64,000 nucleotides of DNA, taken from an uncultured Flavobacteriaceae bacterium (GTDB taxonomy: Bacteria; Bacteroidota; Bacteroidia; Flavobacteriales; Flavobacteriaceae). The DNA is taken from the NCBI GenBank assembly GCA_947502635.1, contig CANNAN010000012.1:1-64000 (forward strand). Direction: 5' to 3'. Positions 35,078 to 44,577 of the stretch are shown here, one piece after another (within the stretch, counting starts at the first letter, position 1; every line of letters begins with the position of its first letter). The position numbers and the translations under genes are program-made. The notes under the pieces are model-generated. The model did no database searches. It was not told the origin of the DNA and worked only from the letters and a program-made list of their open reading frames with translations.

Positions 35078-36745
35078 ATGAAAAAAAGTTTAATTTATAT
35101 AAAGAGTTTTATTGTACTGACCGTACTTTTGGTGAGCTGTGATGAAACATTAGATAGAAATTTAACCCCAGCTGATCAAATTTCAGCAATTGTTGTTGAG
35201 CTTCAAGATGCGCAAAGTATTAATCCAAATGATAATTCAGGTTTGGCATCTGCTTATTCAACATTTGTAGGGAACTTAGTGACGTTTTCATCAAGTACAC
35301 CCGATGAGAATGTGGCGGAAAGAGTTTGGAGTATTCCAGAGCTCCTTAGTGCATCTTCACTAGATTTTGAAGACATAGTTGAAATGGGATCTGTGAGTAG
35401 AAGTTTTAGTAGGGCCAATAAAACGGATAATGTCGGAGAGCGATTTGGTATTCCAATTGTGTTGACAGAAACCCTTATTAACGGAGATGTCAATAGATAT
35501 GAAACTCAAATTCAGGTTAGGGATCAGGTCTCTGCTGATTTTACAGCCGCACAATTGGCGACTCTTAATGAATCTACGCCTATACAAGCTTTAGATGCTG
35601 CTTCAATGGGGCTTTCTGCAACAGATTTAAATGGAGGCGGACAAGTCGTTTTGGAATGGGACTTTGGGAGTGGTTATATAGAGACTCCTGCTGGACGTAC
35701 TAGTACTGCCATCAGTTCTAAGGTCGATGAAAATTTTGATGTGATTTTCGAAAACGTTACACCAGTTGGTAGTGATGGTGAATTGGTAACTCTAACTGTG
35801 ACCAGAAATTATCCGTTGGCTTCTACATCAACGATATCAAAGCATATTGTTGTTGTTGATGGTTTAACACCTAGTAGAGGTATTGGAAAAGATCCTGTTA
35901 AGCTATCTGCAGATGGTACTTCAATAATAGTAGGTTACGAACAAGCAATAGCTAACGTTTCTGCAATTAGTGCAGCTGATTTTGAAATCTTAATTGATGC
36001 AACAGAAATTGTGGATCCAGTAGTTAATGCTTCTATAGCTAATATTACTGTAACAAATGTAGAGATTGATCCTAATAATGGGAATAATTTACTTTTAACG
36101 CTGTCATCATCTGTACCTTCCATTTTGATGGATAATGCTGTTTTATCTTTTAGTTCAAGAGATTTAAAGTCTCAACTAGGTGAAGATATTGTTCCGTTTA
36201 TAGAAAGAACAGTTTTTCAAACAGGAGAAAACTTACTTGGGGTCGCAGCTTATTTTGAAGATCAAAATACTTGGTCAAATGGTGGATACTTTTTTCCAAT
36301 TCCAGAAAATACTCCTGAGTTAGAATTTAGTACGGAAGTAAGCCTTGATGGAACAACAAGTATGTTATTCAATTCCATGGGAGCACTCCTTAGTACATTC
36401 CCAAATAATTTTGATATTGGGGCAAACATTATTGATAATGGATTAGGTACACTTCCAGATACTTCAATACCAGGAGATTATATTTTGTCTTTTTGGGTAT
36501 ATGTTGAAAGTGCTGCTCCAGGAACTTTTGTTACTTTCTTTCTTTTAGATTTTACAGATTATTCATCAGGAGCTCAAGCAGACCTTCTGCCTACAGGAGA
36601 ATGGGTGAAAATCAGTGCTGTAAGGAATATACAAGCAGGTGTAGATATAAGAGCACTTATCAGAGTTGTAGCTGGACCTATTACAGGTAATGGTAGAATC
36701 TTTGTAGATCAAGCAGAACTCCGTGCTGTTGATGATGGAAGATAA
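35078..36745 (+). CDS. Putative surface glycan-binding lipoprotein (SGBP)
   Basis: A 555-residue lipoprotein (lipobox LVSC, C21) in the position of a SusE/SusF-type or SGBP protein after SusC/SusD. No catalytic motif is seen. The middle part resembles PKD/Ig-like beta-sandwiches (about 190-370). The C-terminal part (about 375-550) looks like a carbohydrate-binding beta-sandwich rich in Trp, Tyr and Phe (AYFEDQNTWSNGGYFFP, GDYILSFWVYVES). I infer a role in holding glycan at the cell surface. Family assignment rests on context and fold-like features rather than a clear signature. Confidence 0.7.
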   Translation: MKKSLIYIKSFIVLTVLLVSCDETLDRNLTPADQISAIVVELQDAQSINPNDNSGLASAYSTFVGNLVTFSSSTPDENVAERVWSIPELLSASSLDFEDIVEMGSVSRSFSRANKTDNVGERFGIPIVLTETLINGDVNRYETQIQVRDQVSADFTAAQLATLNESTPIQALDAASMGLSATDLNGGGQVVLEWDFGSGYIETPAGRTSTAISSKVDENFDVIFENVTPVGSDGELVTLTVTRNYPLASTSTISKHIVVVDGLTPSRGIGKDPVKLSADGTSIIVGYEQAIANVSAISAADFEILIDATEIVDPVVNASIANITVTNVEIDPNNGNNLLLTLSSSVPSILMDNAVLSFSSRDLKSQLGEDIVPFIERTVFQTGENLLGVAAYFEDQNTWSNGGYFFPIPENTPELEFSTEVSLDGTTSMLFNSMGALLSTFPNNFDIGANIIDNGLGTLPDTSIPGDYILSFWVYVESAAPGTFVTFFLLDFTDYSSGAQADLLPTGEWVKISAVRNIQAGVDIRALIRVVAGPITGNGRIFVDQAELRAVDDGR

Positions 36746-36778
36746 TTTAAAATAGTAAAAGGATAATTAATTATAAGA

Positions 36779-36808
36779 GGAACTGTCATTTGATAGTTCC
36801 TTTTTTTT
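36779..36808 (+). terminator. Rho-independent terminator after SusCD 2 operon
   Basis: GGAACTGTCA (36779-36788) pairs with TGATAGTTCC (36791-36800) with one G-U pair, followed by eight T. It ends the SusC/SusD/SGBP transcript. Confidence 0.88.
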
Positions 36809-36890
36809 AATAAAAATTCTGTGATTTGCTATAAAAACAACCTGAAAAAGGAGTCTATAACTTATAAAGAGATAGTGACACAAATAGAAA

Positions 36891-37928
36891 TTACAAATAC
36901 TTAATATTTTCTTTTGTTAATAGCTTAATAGGTAAGTAACAATTTTTTTCAGGAACAACATCATTTATAATAAAATTAAATAAGGTTTTCATGCCTTCAT
37001 AACCTTGGAAAAAAGCATTCTGGTCAATTAGAAAATCAATAGTTTCATTCTCAATAAAGACAGCATTTTCGTCACTTAAGTCATAACCAATCAATTTTAA
37101 GTGTTTTAATTTATTTTCTTTTATGTAACTGGCAATTTGAGTCACTTTACTAGATGGTACAAAGAGCCCTTTAATGTGATGATTTGTTAATTGTTCAGAA
37201 ATTAATCTATCAACAGTTGGTAAATCTTTGATATTAGGAAGTATAATTTCATGTATCTTAATAGGAGGCGCCTGGGTTTTGAAATACGATTTGAAGCCAG
37301 AAGCTCGGTCTTCAATGGCAGAATGCTGATTGCTATCTTTCCTAACTTTTATTATTAGAATGTCTTCACCATTACCTATTAATAATGACATGATTTTTGC
37401 AGCAAGTATTCCGCTATCATAAGAGTGTTGTCCAACATAAGAAATATTGTTTGCTCCTTGAAATTCAACATTAAAAAATACATAAGGAATCTTTTTTTGA
37501 TCTAACTGAATAAGGTGCTCCTTGGTTTCTTTTAAAAAAATAGGTGCTATTAATGCCGCATCAAAAGAATTTTGCAATAATTTATCAAATGCTTCTTTAA
37601 AAGAATTAAAATCTGATGGATCAAAGTAAAAATAGCTTACAGAGGTACGATGAATTTCAATTTCTTCGGACGCCTTTTCAATCCCTTTTTTAGGAAGAAA
37701 CCAAAAATCTGATGAAGATTCAATAGTAGGAATTAAAACAGCGATGTCGTATTTTTTATTTAGGGCAAGCGTTCTAGCGGTCTTGTTTATTTGAAAGTTA
37801 TGTTCTCGAATTATTTTTTCAATAAGTTCCTTTGTCTTTTTAGAAACCCCAGGTCTATTATGAATAACACGATCTACAGTTCCTATAGAAACGTTTGCTA
37901 AAGCTGCAATATCTTTAATTGTCTTCAA
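36891..37928 (-). CDS. LacI-family transcriptional regulator
   Basis: A 345-residue LacI-type repressor. The N-terminal helix-turn-helix (about 3-50) has TIKDIAALANVSIGTVDRVI and the hinge region ARTLALNKKYDIAVLIP. A periplasmic-binding-protein-like ligand domain fills the rest. It diverges from the glucuronate operon across about 235 bp that contain a palindromic candidate operator (38085-38100). Regulation of that operon, with a hexuronate or pathway intermediate as inducer, is the simplest reading but is not shown by sequence. Genes for UxuR-type control in other bacteria are often GntR-type, so this is a lineage-specific arrangement. Confidence 0.9.
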   Translation of the reverse strand: MKTIKDIAALANVSIGTVDRVIHNRPGVSKKTKELIEKIIREHNFQINKTARTLALNKKYDIAVLIPTIESSSDFWFLPKKGIEKASEEIEIHRTSVSYFYFDPSDFNSFKEAFDKLLQNSFDAALIAPIFLKETKEHLIQLDQKKIPYVFFNVEFQGANNISYVGQHSYDSGILAAKIMSLLIGNGEDILIIKVRKDSNQHSAIEDRASGFKSYFKTQAPPIKIHEIILPNIKDLPTVDRLISEQLTNHHIKGLFVPSSKVTQIASYIKENKLKHLKLIGYDLSDENAVFIENETIDFLIDQNAFFQGYEGMKTLFNFIINDVVPEKNCYLPIKLLTKENIKYL

Positions 37929-38084
37929 TGTGTGTTTTTAAATAAACTTTTATATAGAATTAGGAACAAATTCCTTAATCTGGGCTTGCAAAGGCAATAA
38001 TAGACGAAAATATAAAATACTAAGCTATTTTACTTTAATATTTTTTTTGTTTTTTCAAAAGAAATCAAATAAAACATTTAAATT

Positions 38085-38100
38085 TGCGTGTACGCACACG
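38085..38100. promoter_or_regulatory. Candidate LacI operator
   Basis: Two overlapping symmetries: TGCGT-GT-ACGCA (38085-38096) and CGTGT-ACGC-ACACG (38087-38100). GC-rich and palindromic in an otherwise very AT-rich gap, it lies 62 bp before the SDR start codon and between divergent lacI and SDR genes. It has the size and CG-containing symmetry expected of LacI-family sites. Confidence 0.5.
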
Positions 38101-38162
38101 TAATGTGGATATATGATTTTCTTAACAAAAACAAGGGCTACTAATATTATATTAGGAAGCTA

Positions 38163-38987
38163 ATGAACAAGATGAATTTATTTAATATAAAGAATAAAGT
38201 AGTACTGGTAACTGGAGGTTGCGGAGTGCTTGGTGGTGGTATCACCGAATATTTACTAGGAGAGGGCGCTACTGTCATTTTATTACACTATAAGGAAGCC
38301 CCTTTAGCAGAAGCAGTAGCAAAGTTTAAAAATATTAGCGAAAATGTAGATGGGTTTTTCTGTAACGTAACAGAAAAAGAAAGTTTACAAAAAGTTTCTG
38401 ATGCTATTATTGAAAAATACGAGCGTATTGATGTCTTAATAAATGCAGCAGGCGGTAATATGCCAGGTGCCACCATTGGACCATCACAAACTATTTTTGA
38501 TGTGAATATGGATCACTTTAAAAAAGTTGTAGATCTCAATTTGTTTGGAAGCATTTTACCATCTATTGTTTTTGGTAAAGAAATGGCAAAAAATAAAAAA
38601 GGTATCATTTTGAATGTGTCTTCTATGGCAGCAGAAAGAGCCATAACAAGAGTCGTAGGCTATTCTGCTTCAAAAGCGGCTATAGATAATTTTACAAAAT
38701 GGTTATCTGTTGAACTGGCTTTGAAATATGGTGATGGCTTACGCGTAAATGCTATAGCTCCAGGCTTCTTTATTGGAAATCAAAATAGAGATTTGTTGAT
38801 TGATAAAGAAACAGGAAACTATACAGATAGAGGTCATACCATTATACAAAACACGCCAATGAAAAGATTTGGTGACGCTGATGAATTGAATGGCGCAGTA
38901 CATTATTTATGTTCTGATGCTTCGAAATTTGTAACAGGAATCGTGGTTCCTATTGATGGTGGATTTAGTGCTTTTAGTGGTGTTTAA
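38163..38987 (+). CDS. SDR oxidoreductase, probable D-fructuronate reductase (D-mannonate oxidoreductase)
   Basis: A 274-residue short-chain dehydrogenase. The NAD(P)-binding glycine motif TGGCGVLGGG (17-26), the NAAGG motif, and the catalytic triad S153/S154, Y167 and K171 (YSASKAA) are all present. It starts an operon with uxuA (18 bp downstream) and uxaC. The missing step between their reactions is reduction of D-fructuronate to D-mannonate, normally done by UxuB, a long-chain dehydrogenase. I infer that this SDR fills that role, as SDR enzymes do in other Bacteroidota and Thermotoga-type pathways. The start at 38163 is used; the ATG at 38172 (residue 4) is an alternative. Confidence 0.8.
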   Translation: MNKMNLFNIKNKVVLVTGGCGVLGGGITEYLLGEGATVILLHYKEAPLAEAVAKFKNISENVDGFFCNVTEKESLQKVSDAIIEKYERIDVLINAAGGNMPGATIGPSQTIFDVNMDHFKKVVDLNLFGSILPSIVFGKEMAKNKKGIILNVSSMAAERAITRVVGYSASKAAIDNFTKWLSVELALKYGDGLRVNAIAPGFFIGNQNRDLLIDKETGNYTDRGHTIIQNTPMKRFGDADELNGAVHYLCSDASKFVTGIVVPIDGGFSAFSGV

Positions 38988-39005
38988 TAATTAAGAAAAG
39001 AGAAT

Positions 39006-40187
39006 ATGAAACAAACATGGCGTTGGTATGGCCCTGATGATCCCGTACAATTATTAGATATCAAACAAGCAGGTGCTACAGGGATTGTTTCGGCATTACA
39101 CCAAATACCGAATGGTGAAGTTTGGACTGTTGAAGCTATTAATGAAAGGAAACAAATTATAGAAACTGCTGGTTTAGAATGGTCTGTGGTAGAAAGTATT
39201 CCAGTGCATGAGACTATTAAAACACGATCAGGAGGTTTTAAAGTATATATTGATAATTATAAGGAAAGTATAGAGAATTTAGTAACCTGTGGTATCAATA
39301 TCGTTTGTTATAATTTTATGCCTGTTTTAGATTGGACAAGAACATCTTTGGATTATGAAGTAGCAGATGGTTCTAAAGCCTTGCGTTTTGATGTGATTGC
39401 CTTTGCAGCTTTCGAATTGTATTTATTAAAAAGACCAGGAGCCGAAACGGTGTATTCTGATGCAGAAAAGGCAGAAGCAAAAGCACATGTAGATGGATTA
39501 TCTGAAGACGAAAAGAAAACATTGATAAATAATATTATAGCAGGTTTACCAGGGGCAGAGGAAGGGTATACTTTGGAGCAATTTCAAACGATCTTAGATA
39601 CTTATAAAAATATTGATGCACAGAAATTAAAGGAAAATTTGGTAGCATTTTTAAAGGAGATTATACCTGTAGCGGCTCAAAATGAAGTATTGATGTGTAT
39701 ACATCCAGATGATCCGCCTTATCCCATTTTAGGTTTGCCAAGAGTTGTAAGTACCGAAGCAGATTATGCATACCTATTTGAACAAGTACCTCATATTTCT
39801 AACGGAATGACGTTTTGTACAGGATCTTTAGGAGTAAGAGCAGATAATGATTTGGTGCAAATTTTTAAACGTTTTGCAGATCGCACACACTTTTTGCATT
39901 TAAGAAGCACTAAAAGAGACGACAAAGGAAACTTTTATGAAGCCAATCATTTGGAAGGTGATGTCGATATGTTTAGTATTGTAAAAGAAGTTGTAGAAGA
40001 AGAAGTGAAAAGAAAAGCAGCAGGAAGAAGAGGCGCATCGATTCCTGTACGTCCAGATCATGGGCATCAAATGTTGGACGACTTGAGTAAAAAAACCAAT
40101 CCAGGGTATTCAGGAATTGGACGTTTACGTGGGTTGGCTGAGTTGAGAGGTCTGGAATTAGGAATTTCTAAAAGTTTAAAATTATGA
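39006..40187 (+). CDS. uxuA: Mannonate dehydratase UxuA
   Basis: A 393-residue enzyme that dehydrates D-mannonate to 2-keto-3-deoxy-D-gluconate using Mn/Fe. Family hallmarks are [14 protein letters not shown] at the N-terminus, [16 protein letters not shown], the metal-site segments [17 protein letters not shown] and FCTGSLG, LHLRST, and the C-terminal [11 protein letters not shown]. It is full length. It overlaps uxaC by four bases (ATGA at 40184-40187), indicating translational coupling. It is the last glucuronate-specific step before the KDG pool; the kinase and aldolase for KDG are not in this window. Confidence 0.97.
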   Translation: MKQTWRWYGPDDPVQLLDIKQAGATGIVSALHQIPNGEVWTVEAINERKQIIETAGLEWSVVESIPVHETIKTRSGGFKVYIDNYKESIENLVTCGINIVCYNFMPVLDWTRTSLDYEVADGSKALRFDVIAFAAFELYLLKRPGAETVYSDAEKAEAKAHVDGLSEDEKKTLINNIIAGLPGAEEGYTLEQFQTILDTYKNIDAQKLKENLVAFLKEIIPVAAQNEVLMCIHPDDPPYPILGLPRVVSTEADYAYLFEQVPHISNGMTFCTGSLGVRADNDLVQIFKRFADRTHFLHLRSTKRDDKGNFYEANHLEGDVDMFSIVKEVVEEEVKRKAAGRRGASIPVRPDHGHQMLDDLSKKTNPGYSGIGRLRGLAELRGLELGISKSLKL

Positions 40188-41599
40188 ACCTAACAAGTCC
40201 AAAACCATTTATAACAGATAATTTTTTGTTGCAATCTAAAGAAGCAGAAGTTCTGTTTCACGATTATGCGAAAAATATGCCAATCGTTGATTATCATAAT
40301 CATTTGTCTGCCAAACAAATAGCAGAAAATAAGCCTGTTGAAAATATAACTAAAGCCTGGTTAAGTGAAGATCATTACAAATGGCGAGGTATGCGCGCTC
40401 ATGGTATTGATGAAATGTATATTACGGGTGATGCTTCCTTAGAAGAGAAATTTACAAAATGGGCAGCAACAGTACCTTATACGTTGAGAAACCCATTATT
40501 CCACTGGACACAATTAGAGCTGAAACGCTATTTTGATATTGATACGATCCTACAACCTAGTACGGCAGATATCATTTATAACGAGGCGAATGCCGTTTTA
40601 GCACAGAAGACACCCGCTGAGTTGTTAGAACAAATGAAAGTAGAAATTGTTTGTACAACAGACGACCCTACAGATTCATTGGAATATCATAAACAAATAA
40701 AGGCAGGTGATTTTTATACTACGGTATTACCTACATTTAGATCGGATGCTTTATTCTTTATTGAAAATACATCCGAATTTACCAGCTATATGAATAAGCT
40801 GTCTACATGTGTTAATTTTTCTATTGATAGCCTTGAAAGTTTATTTAAAGCCGTTGATATAAGAATTGATTTTTTTCATGAACAAGGGTGCAAATTGTCC
40901 GATTTTGGTATTACAGGTCCTTTATACGTTGTAGATTATACAGAGGATGAAGTTGCTGAAATTTTTAGAAAATTTTTAAATAAAATTGCTTTAACAGAAG
41001 ATGAAGTAGCAAAATACAGAACAGCTGTTTTATTTTATTTATCTCGTAAATATCATGAAAAAGGTTGGGCGCAACAATTTCATTTAGGCCCCATTAGAAA
41101 TAATAACAAAAGATTGGTAGAATTGTGTGGAGCAGATGCAGGTTGTGATTCTATAGGAGATTTTTCGTTTGCAGAATCCATGTCAAAATTATTCGGACAG
41201 TTAGATTACGAGAATAAATTAGCAAAAACAATTTGTTATAATTTAAATCCATCACACAATGAGGTATTTGCAAGTATGATGGGGAATTTCAACACAGGGG
41301 AGTTACCAGGAAAAATGCAATGGGGATCTGGTTGGTGGTATTTAGATCAAAAAGATGGTATCGAGAAACAGCTAAATGGGTTGTCAAATATAGGCTTGCT
41401 AAGCCATTTTGTTGGCATGCTAACAGATAGCCGCAGTTTTTTATCATTTCCAAGACATGAATATTTTAGACGAATCTTATGCGATTTAATTGCAGAGGAT
41501 GTGAACAAAGGATTCATCCCTAATGATTTAGAATTCCTAGGTAAGATGATACAAGATATTTGTTATAACAACGCAGTAAATTATTTTGAATTTAAATAA
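40184..41599 (+). CDS. uxaC: Glucuronate (uronate) isomerase UxaC
   Basis: A 471-residue cytoplasmic isomerase of the amidohydrolase superfamily. It converts D-glucuronate to D-fructuronate (and can convert D-galacturonate to D-tagaturonate). The N-terminal metal motif is H38-N-H40 in [10 protein letters not shown]; further family segments are [23 protein letters not shown] and [18 protein letters not shown]. With mannonate dehydratase beside it and no altronate dehydratase, the pathway is for glucuronate. Its start overlaps the stop of uxuA. The TRAP substrate-binding gene follows 6 bp later, linking import and catabolism. Confidence 0.96.
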   Translation: MNLTSPKPFITDNFLLQSKEAEVLFHDYAKNMPIVDYHNHLSAKQIAENKPVENITKAWLSEDHYKWRGMRAHGIDEMYITGDASLEEKFTKWAATVPYTLRNPLFHWTQLELKRYFDIDTILQPSTADIIYNEANAVLAQKTPAELLEQMKVEIVCTTDDPTDSLEYHKQIKAGDFYTTVLPTFRSDALFFIENTSEFTSYMNKLSTCVNFSIDSLESLFKAVDIRIDFFHEQGCKLSDFGITGPLYVVDYTEDEVAEIFRKFLNKIALTEDEVAKYRTAVLFYLSRKYHEKGWAQQFHLGPIRNNNKRLVELCGADAGCDSIGDFSFAESMSKLFGQLDYENKLAKTICYNLNPSHNEVFASMMGNFNTGELPGKMQWGSGWWYLDQKDGIEKQLNGLSNIGLLSHFVGMLTDSRSFLSFPRHEYFRRILCDLIAEDVNKGFIPNDLEFLGKMIQDICYNNAVNYFEFK

Positions 41600-41605
41600 T
41601 AAATT

Positions 41606-42580
41606 ATGAAGCACCATGTATTCTTATTACTAATTCTATGCTTTGGATTCATTTCTTGTAAAAAAGAATCTGACAATAAGGTACTTTACTTGGCACATAC
41701 TCTACCTCAAACACATCCAGTTCATAAAGGAATTTTAGCATTTCAAGAAGCTCTAGAAAAAAAATCTGAAGGCAGTTTAAAAATTAAGATATTTCCAGAT
41801 GGACAGTTAGGTTCCGAAAGGGAAGTTTTAGAATTATTACAAATAGGAAGTGTTGCTGTTACTAAGGTAAGCGCAGCTACGATGTCTAATTTTGTTCCTG
41901 AGTATCATGTGTTAGGTATTCCTTATTTGTTTAAAAGTAAAGCGCATCAGTTTGAGGTTTTAGAAGGTGAGGTTGGTAAATCTATATTGGAAAAAGGAAG
42001 TAAGTTTTGGTTACGTGGACTCTGTTATTATGATGCTGGGAGCCGAAGTTTTTATACAAGTTCAAAAGCTATTAGAACACCAGATGATTTAAAGGGACTC
42101 AAAATACGCGTTATGAATAATCAAATGGCAATAAATATGGTAAATGCCATGGGCGGTTCTGCCACGCCAATGGCTTATGGAGAATTGTATACTGCGATTC
42201 AGCAAGGCGTTGTAGATGGTGCAGAAAATAATCCGCCGTCATTTGTGTCTTCTAATCATTACGAGGTTAGTAAATATTATACTTTGGATCAGCACTCATC
42301 TATACCCGATGTTTTGCTTATTGGTACCAAATTTTGGGAAAAGCTATCAGACCAAGAGCGTGTGTGGGTTCAGGAAGCAGCAGATGAGTCTTCTAAAGCA
42401 GAGATGGTCTTTTGGAATGAGTCTGTGGAAGCTTCTATGAAAATAGCGAAAGAAGCAGGTGTAGAAATCATTATTCCTGAAAAATCATTATTTGCAGAAA
42501 AATCAAAATCAGTTTTAGAGGAGTTTCTGAAAGAACACCCAGAAATGACAGAGCTAGTAAATAAAATTAAAGCAGATTAA
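41606..42580 (+). CDS. TRAP transporter substrate-binding lipoprotein (DctP family)
   Basis: A 324-residue DctP-family binding protein with lipobox FISC (C18), so it is membrane-tethered rather than free in the periplasm. Family segments include LGSEREVLELLQIG, LKGLKIRVMNNQ (with the conserved substrate carboxylate-binding Arg) and AYGELYTAIQQGVVDGAENNP. TRAP systems use an ion gradient to take up small acidic compounds. Placed after uxaC with DctQ and DctM following at 2-bp spacing, the cargo is probably D-glucuronate or a related uronate (inference). Confidence 0.92.
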   Translation: MKHHVFLLLILCFGFISCKKESDNKVLYLAHTLPQTHPVHKGILAFQEALEKKSEGSLKIKIFPDGQLGSEREVLELLQIGSVAVTKVSAATMSNFVPEYHVLGIPYLFKSKAHQFEVLEGEVGKSILEKGSKFWLRGLCYYDAGSRSFYTSSKAIRTPDDLKGLKIRVMNNQMAINMVNAMGGSATPMAYGELYTAIQQGVVDGAENNPPSFVSSNHYEVSKYYTLDQHSSIPDVLLIGTKFWEKLSDQERVWVQEAADESSKAEMVFWNESVEASMKIAKEAGVEIIIPEKSLFAEKSKSVLEEFLKEHPEMTELVNKIKAD

Positions 42581-42582
42581 TT

Positions 42583-43074
42583 ATGAAGTTATCTGATATC
42601 ATTTTCAAAAAAGTGATCCGTTTTATGGAAATCTTTTTAGTATTCATTTTTGCACTTTTAGTGTTGGATGTTCTTTGGCAAGTTTTTTCAAGATATATTC
42701 TAAATACATCTTTTTCATGGACAGAAGAACTAGCTCGATTCTCTTTAATTTGGTTGTCTATTTTAGGAGCAGCTTATCTAAATGCAAGGCGGGAGCATTT
42801 GTCAATGGACTTTCTGTATCGAAAATTCTCTGATAGTACAAAGAAAAAAGTATCTATACTTATAGAGGTGTTAATTTTTCTATTCGCTTTAATAGTGATG
42901 GTTATAGGCGGATCAAATTTAGTTTATACAACACTGCATTTAGAACAACTTTCAGGAACCTTAAGAATTCCATTAGGATATATTTACGCTATTTTACCGT
43001 TTAGTGGTGTCCTTATTATGTGCTTTTCTGTATATCATATTCCTAAAATTTATAACAATCAAATAACTGACTAA
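42583..43074 (+). CDS. TRAP transporter small membrane subunit (DctQ family)
   Basis: A 163-residue protein with four hydrophobic spans and the DctQ motif SFSWTEELARFSLIWLSILGAA followed by ARREHLSMDF. It forms the small membrane part of the TRAP permease with the DctM protein. It lies 2 bp after the binding protein and 2 bp before DctM, in the glucuronate operon. Confidence 0.92.
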   Translation: MKLSDIIFKKVIRFMEIFLVFIFALLVLDVLWQVFSRYILNTSFSWTEELARFSLIWLSILGAAYLNARREHLSMDFLYRKFSDSTKKKVSILIEVLIFLFALIVMVIGGSNLVYTTLHLEQLSGTLRIPLGYIYAILPFSGVLIMCFSVYHIPKIYNNQITD

Positions 43075-43076
43075 TT

Positions 43077-44381
43077 ATGAGTATTGAAGTTTTAAGTATC
43101 CTAGTATTATTTGTTAGTTTTTTCGCTTTACTTATGTTAAAAGTACCTGTAGCATATTCTATAGGTATTTCAACCACACTTAGTTTACTATTAAATATAG
43201 ATAGGCTTCCTGGTTTAACAACCATAGCGCAGCGTATGACTACTGGTATTGATAGTTTTGCTCTATTAGCGATCCCGTTTTTTGTATTGGCTGGGGAAAT
43301 TATGAAACGAGGAGGTATTGCAAATCGACTTATAAATTTTGCTAAATCTCTGGTGGCTAGTCTTCCTGGAGGCTTGGCTTATGTAAACGTTTTAGCTTCT
43401 ATGCTTTTCGGAGCTATTTCAGGTTCTGCCATCGCGGCAACATCTGCCATAGGAAGTATTATGACCGATAGAATGGAAGAGGAGGGGTACCCAAGAGAAT
43501 TTAGTGCTTCAGTAAATATTACATCATCTACTACAGGATTGTTAATTCCACCGAGTAATATTTTAATTGTTTATGCTTTAGCTAGTGGAGGAACAGCATC
43601 TGTAGCAGCATTGTTTATTGCAGGTTATTTGCCTGGAATTTTATTAGGCGTTGCCTTAATGGGGTATATTGCTTATGTCGCAATTAAAAGAAAGTTTAAA
43701 AAAGGGGAAAGAGCCCCTTTATCTCAAATATGGTCGCATTTTAGAAAAGCATTTTTTAGTTTATTATTATTGTTTATCGTAGTGGGAGGTATTGTAGCAG
43801 GGATATTTACAGCTACTGAAGCATCTGCCATCGCCGTATTATATGCGGCAATATTGGCTTTGATATATGGAGATATGAAAGCTAAGGATTTTCCAGATAT
43901 ATTGTTAACCAGTGCCAGAACTACAGCAGTTGTTATGTTTTTAATATGTACCTCTATGGCCATGTCTTGGTTGTTTTCTTTTGAAAGCATCCCTGAGCTT
44001 ATGAGTGGGTTTTTGTTGGAACAGTTTAGTAATAAATTTGTGATTTTTTTAGTCATTAATATAACGTTGCTAATTATAGGAACCTTTATGGATATGACAC
44101 CAGCAGTTTTAATTTTTACACCTATTTTCTTGCCAGTAGTAGTAGCATTGGGAATGGATCCTGTACACTTTGGAATTGTACTTGTTTTAAACCTTTGTAT
44201 CGGTTTATGTACACCTCCAGTTGGTACTATTCTGTTTGTAGGTAGTGGGATTGCTAAAGTTTCGGTCACGCAAGTTATAAAACCCTTATTACCTTTCCTG
44301 GCTATTATGATAAGCGTTTTAATGCTTATAAGTTATATTCCAGAAATTTCAATGTTTTTACCAAGATTGTTTGGGCTTTAA
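43077..44381 (+). CDS. TRAP transporter large permease subunit (DctM family)
   Basis: A 434-residue, roughly 12-span permease. Family motifs include AIPFFVLAGEIMKRGG, MLFGAISGSAIAATSAIGSIM, LLIPPSNILIVYA and the C-terminal CIGLCTPPVGTILFV. It moves the solute delivered by the DctP lipoprotein using a sodium gradient. It is the last gene of the SDR-uxuA-uxaC-dctPQM operon. About 200 bp separate it from the convergent thiamine operon; I see no clear terminator there. Confidence 0.94.
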   Translation: MSIEVLSILVLFVSFFALLMLKVPVAYSIGISTTLSLLLNIDRLPGLTTIAQRMTTGIDSFALLAIPFFVLAGEIMKRGGIANRLINFAKSLVASLPGGLAYVNVLASMLFGAISGSAIAATSAIGSIMTDRMEEEGYPREFSASVNITSSTTGLLIPPSNILIVYALASGGTASVAALFIAGYLPGILLGVALMGYIAYVAIKRKFKKGERAPLSQIWSHFRKAFFSLLLLFIVVGGIVAGIFTATEASAIAVLYAAILALIYGDMKAKDFPDILLTSARTTAVVMFLICTSMAMSWLFSFESIPELMSGFLLEQFSNKFVIFLVINITLLIIGTFMDMTPAVLIFTPIFLPVVVALGMDPVHFGIVLVLNLCIGLCTPPVGTILFVGSGIAKVSVTQVIKPLLPFLAIMISVLMLISYIPEISMFLPRLFGL

Positions 44382-44577
44382 TTTTATGATATAAGATGGA
44401 ATGTCCGAAGTCGTTGTAGTCTATTATTAAAAGATTGATGTAGAATTAAGTTTTCTTTGCCATTTTTTATTTATAGAAACGCTATATATCTAACCATATT
44501 TTAGATTAAGTAAAGGAGGTAATATTGAAAAACAATAAATAAAGCATATTATAAACCAGATTCATAAAGAGTAGTAT

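Noticed and set aside
43724-44269. A 181-codon open frame antisense to the DctM permease
   Set aside because: Entirely inside dctM; low-complexity residues mirror the membrane protein on the other strand.
44512-44541. AGGAGG followed by TTG and four more codons after the TRAP permease
   Set aside because: A five-codon frame with no supporting context; Shine-Dalgarno strength is a poor guide in Bacteroidota.
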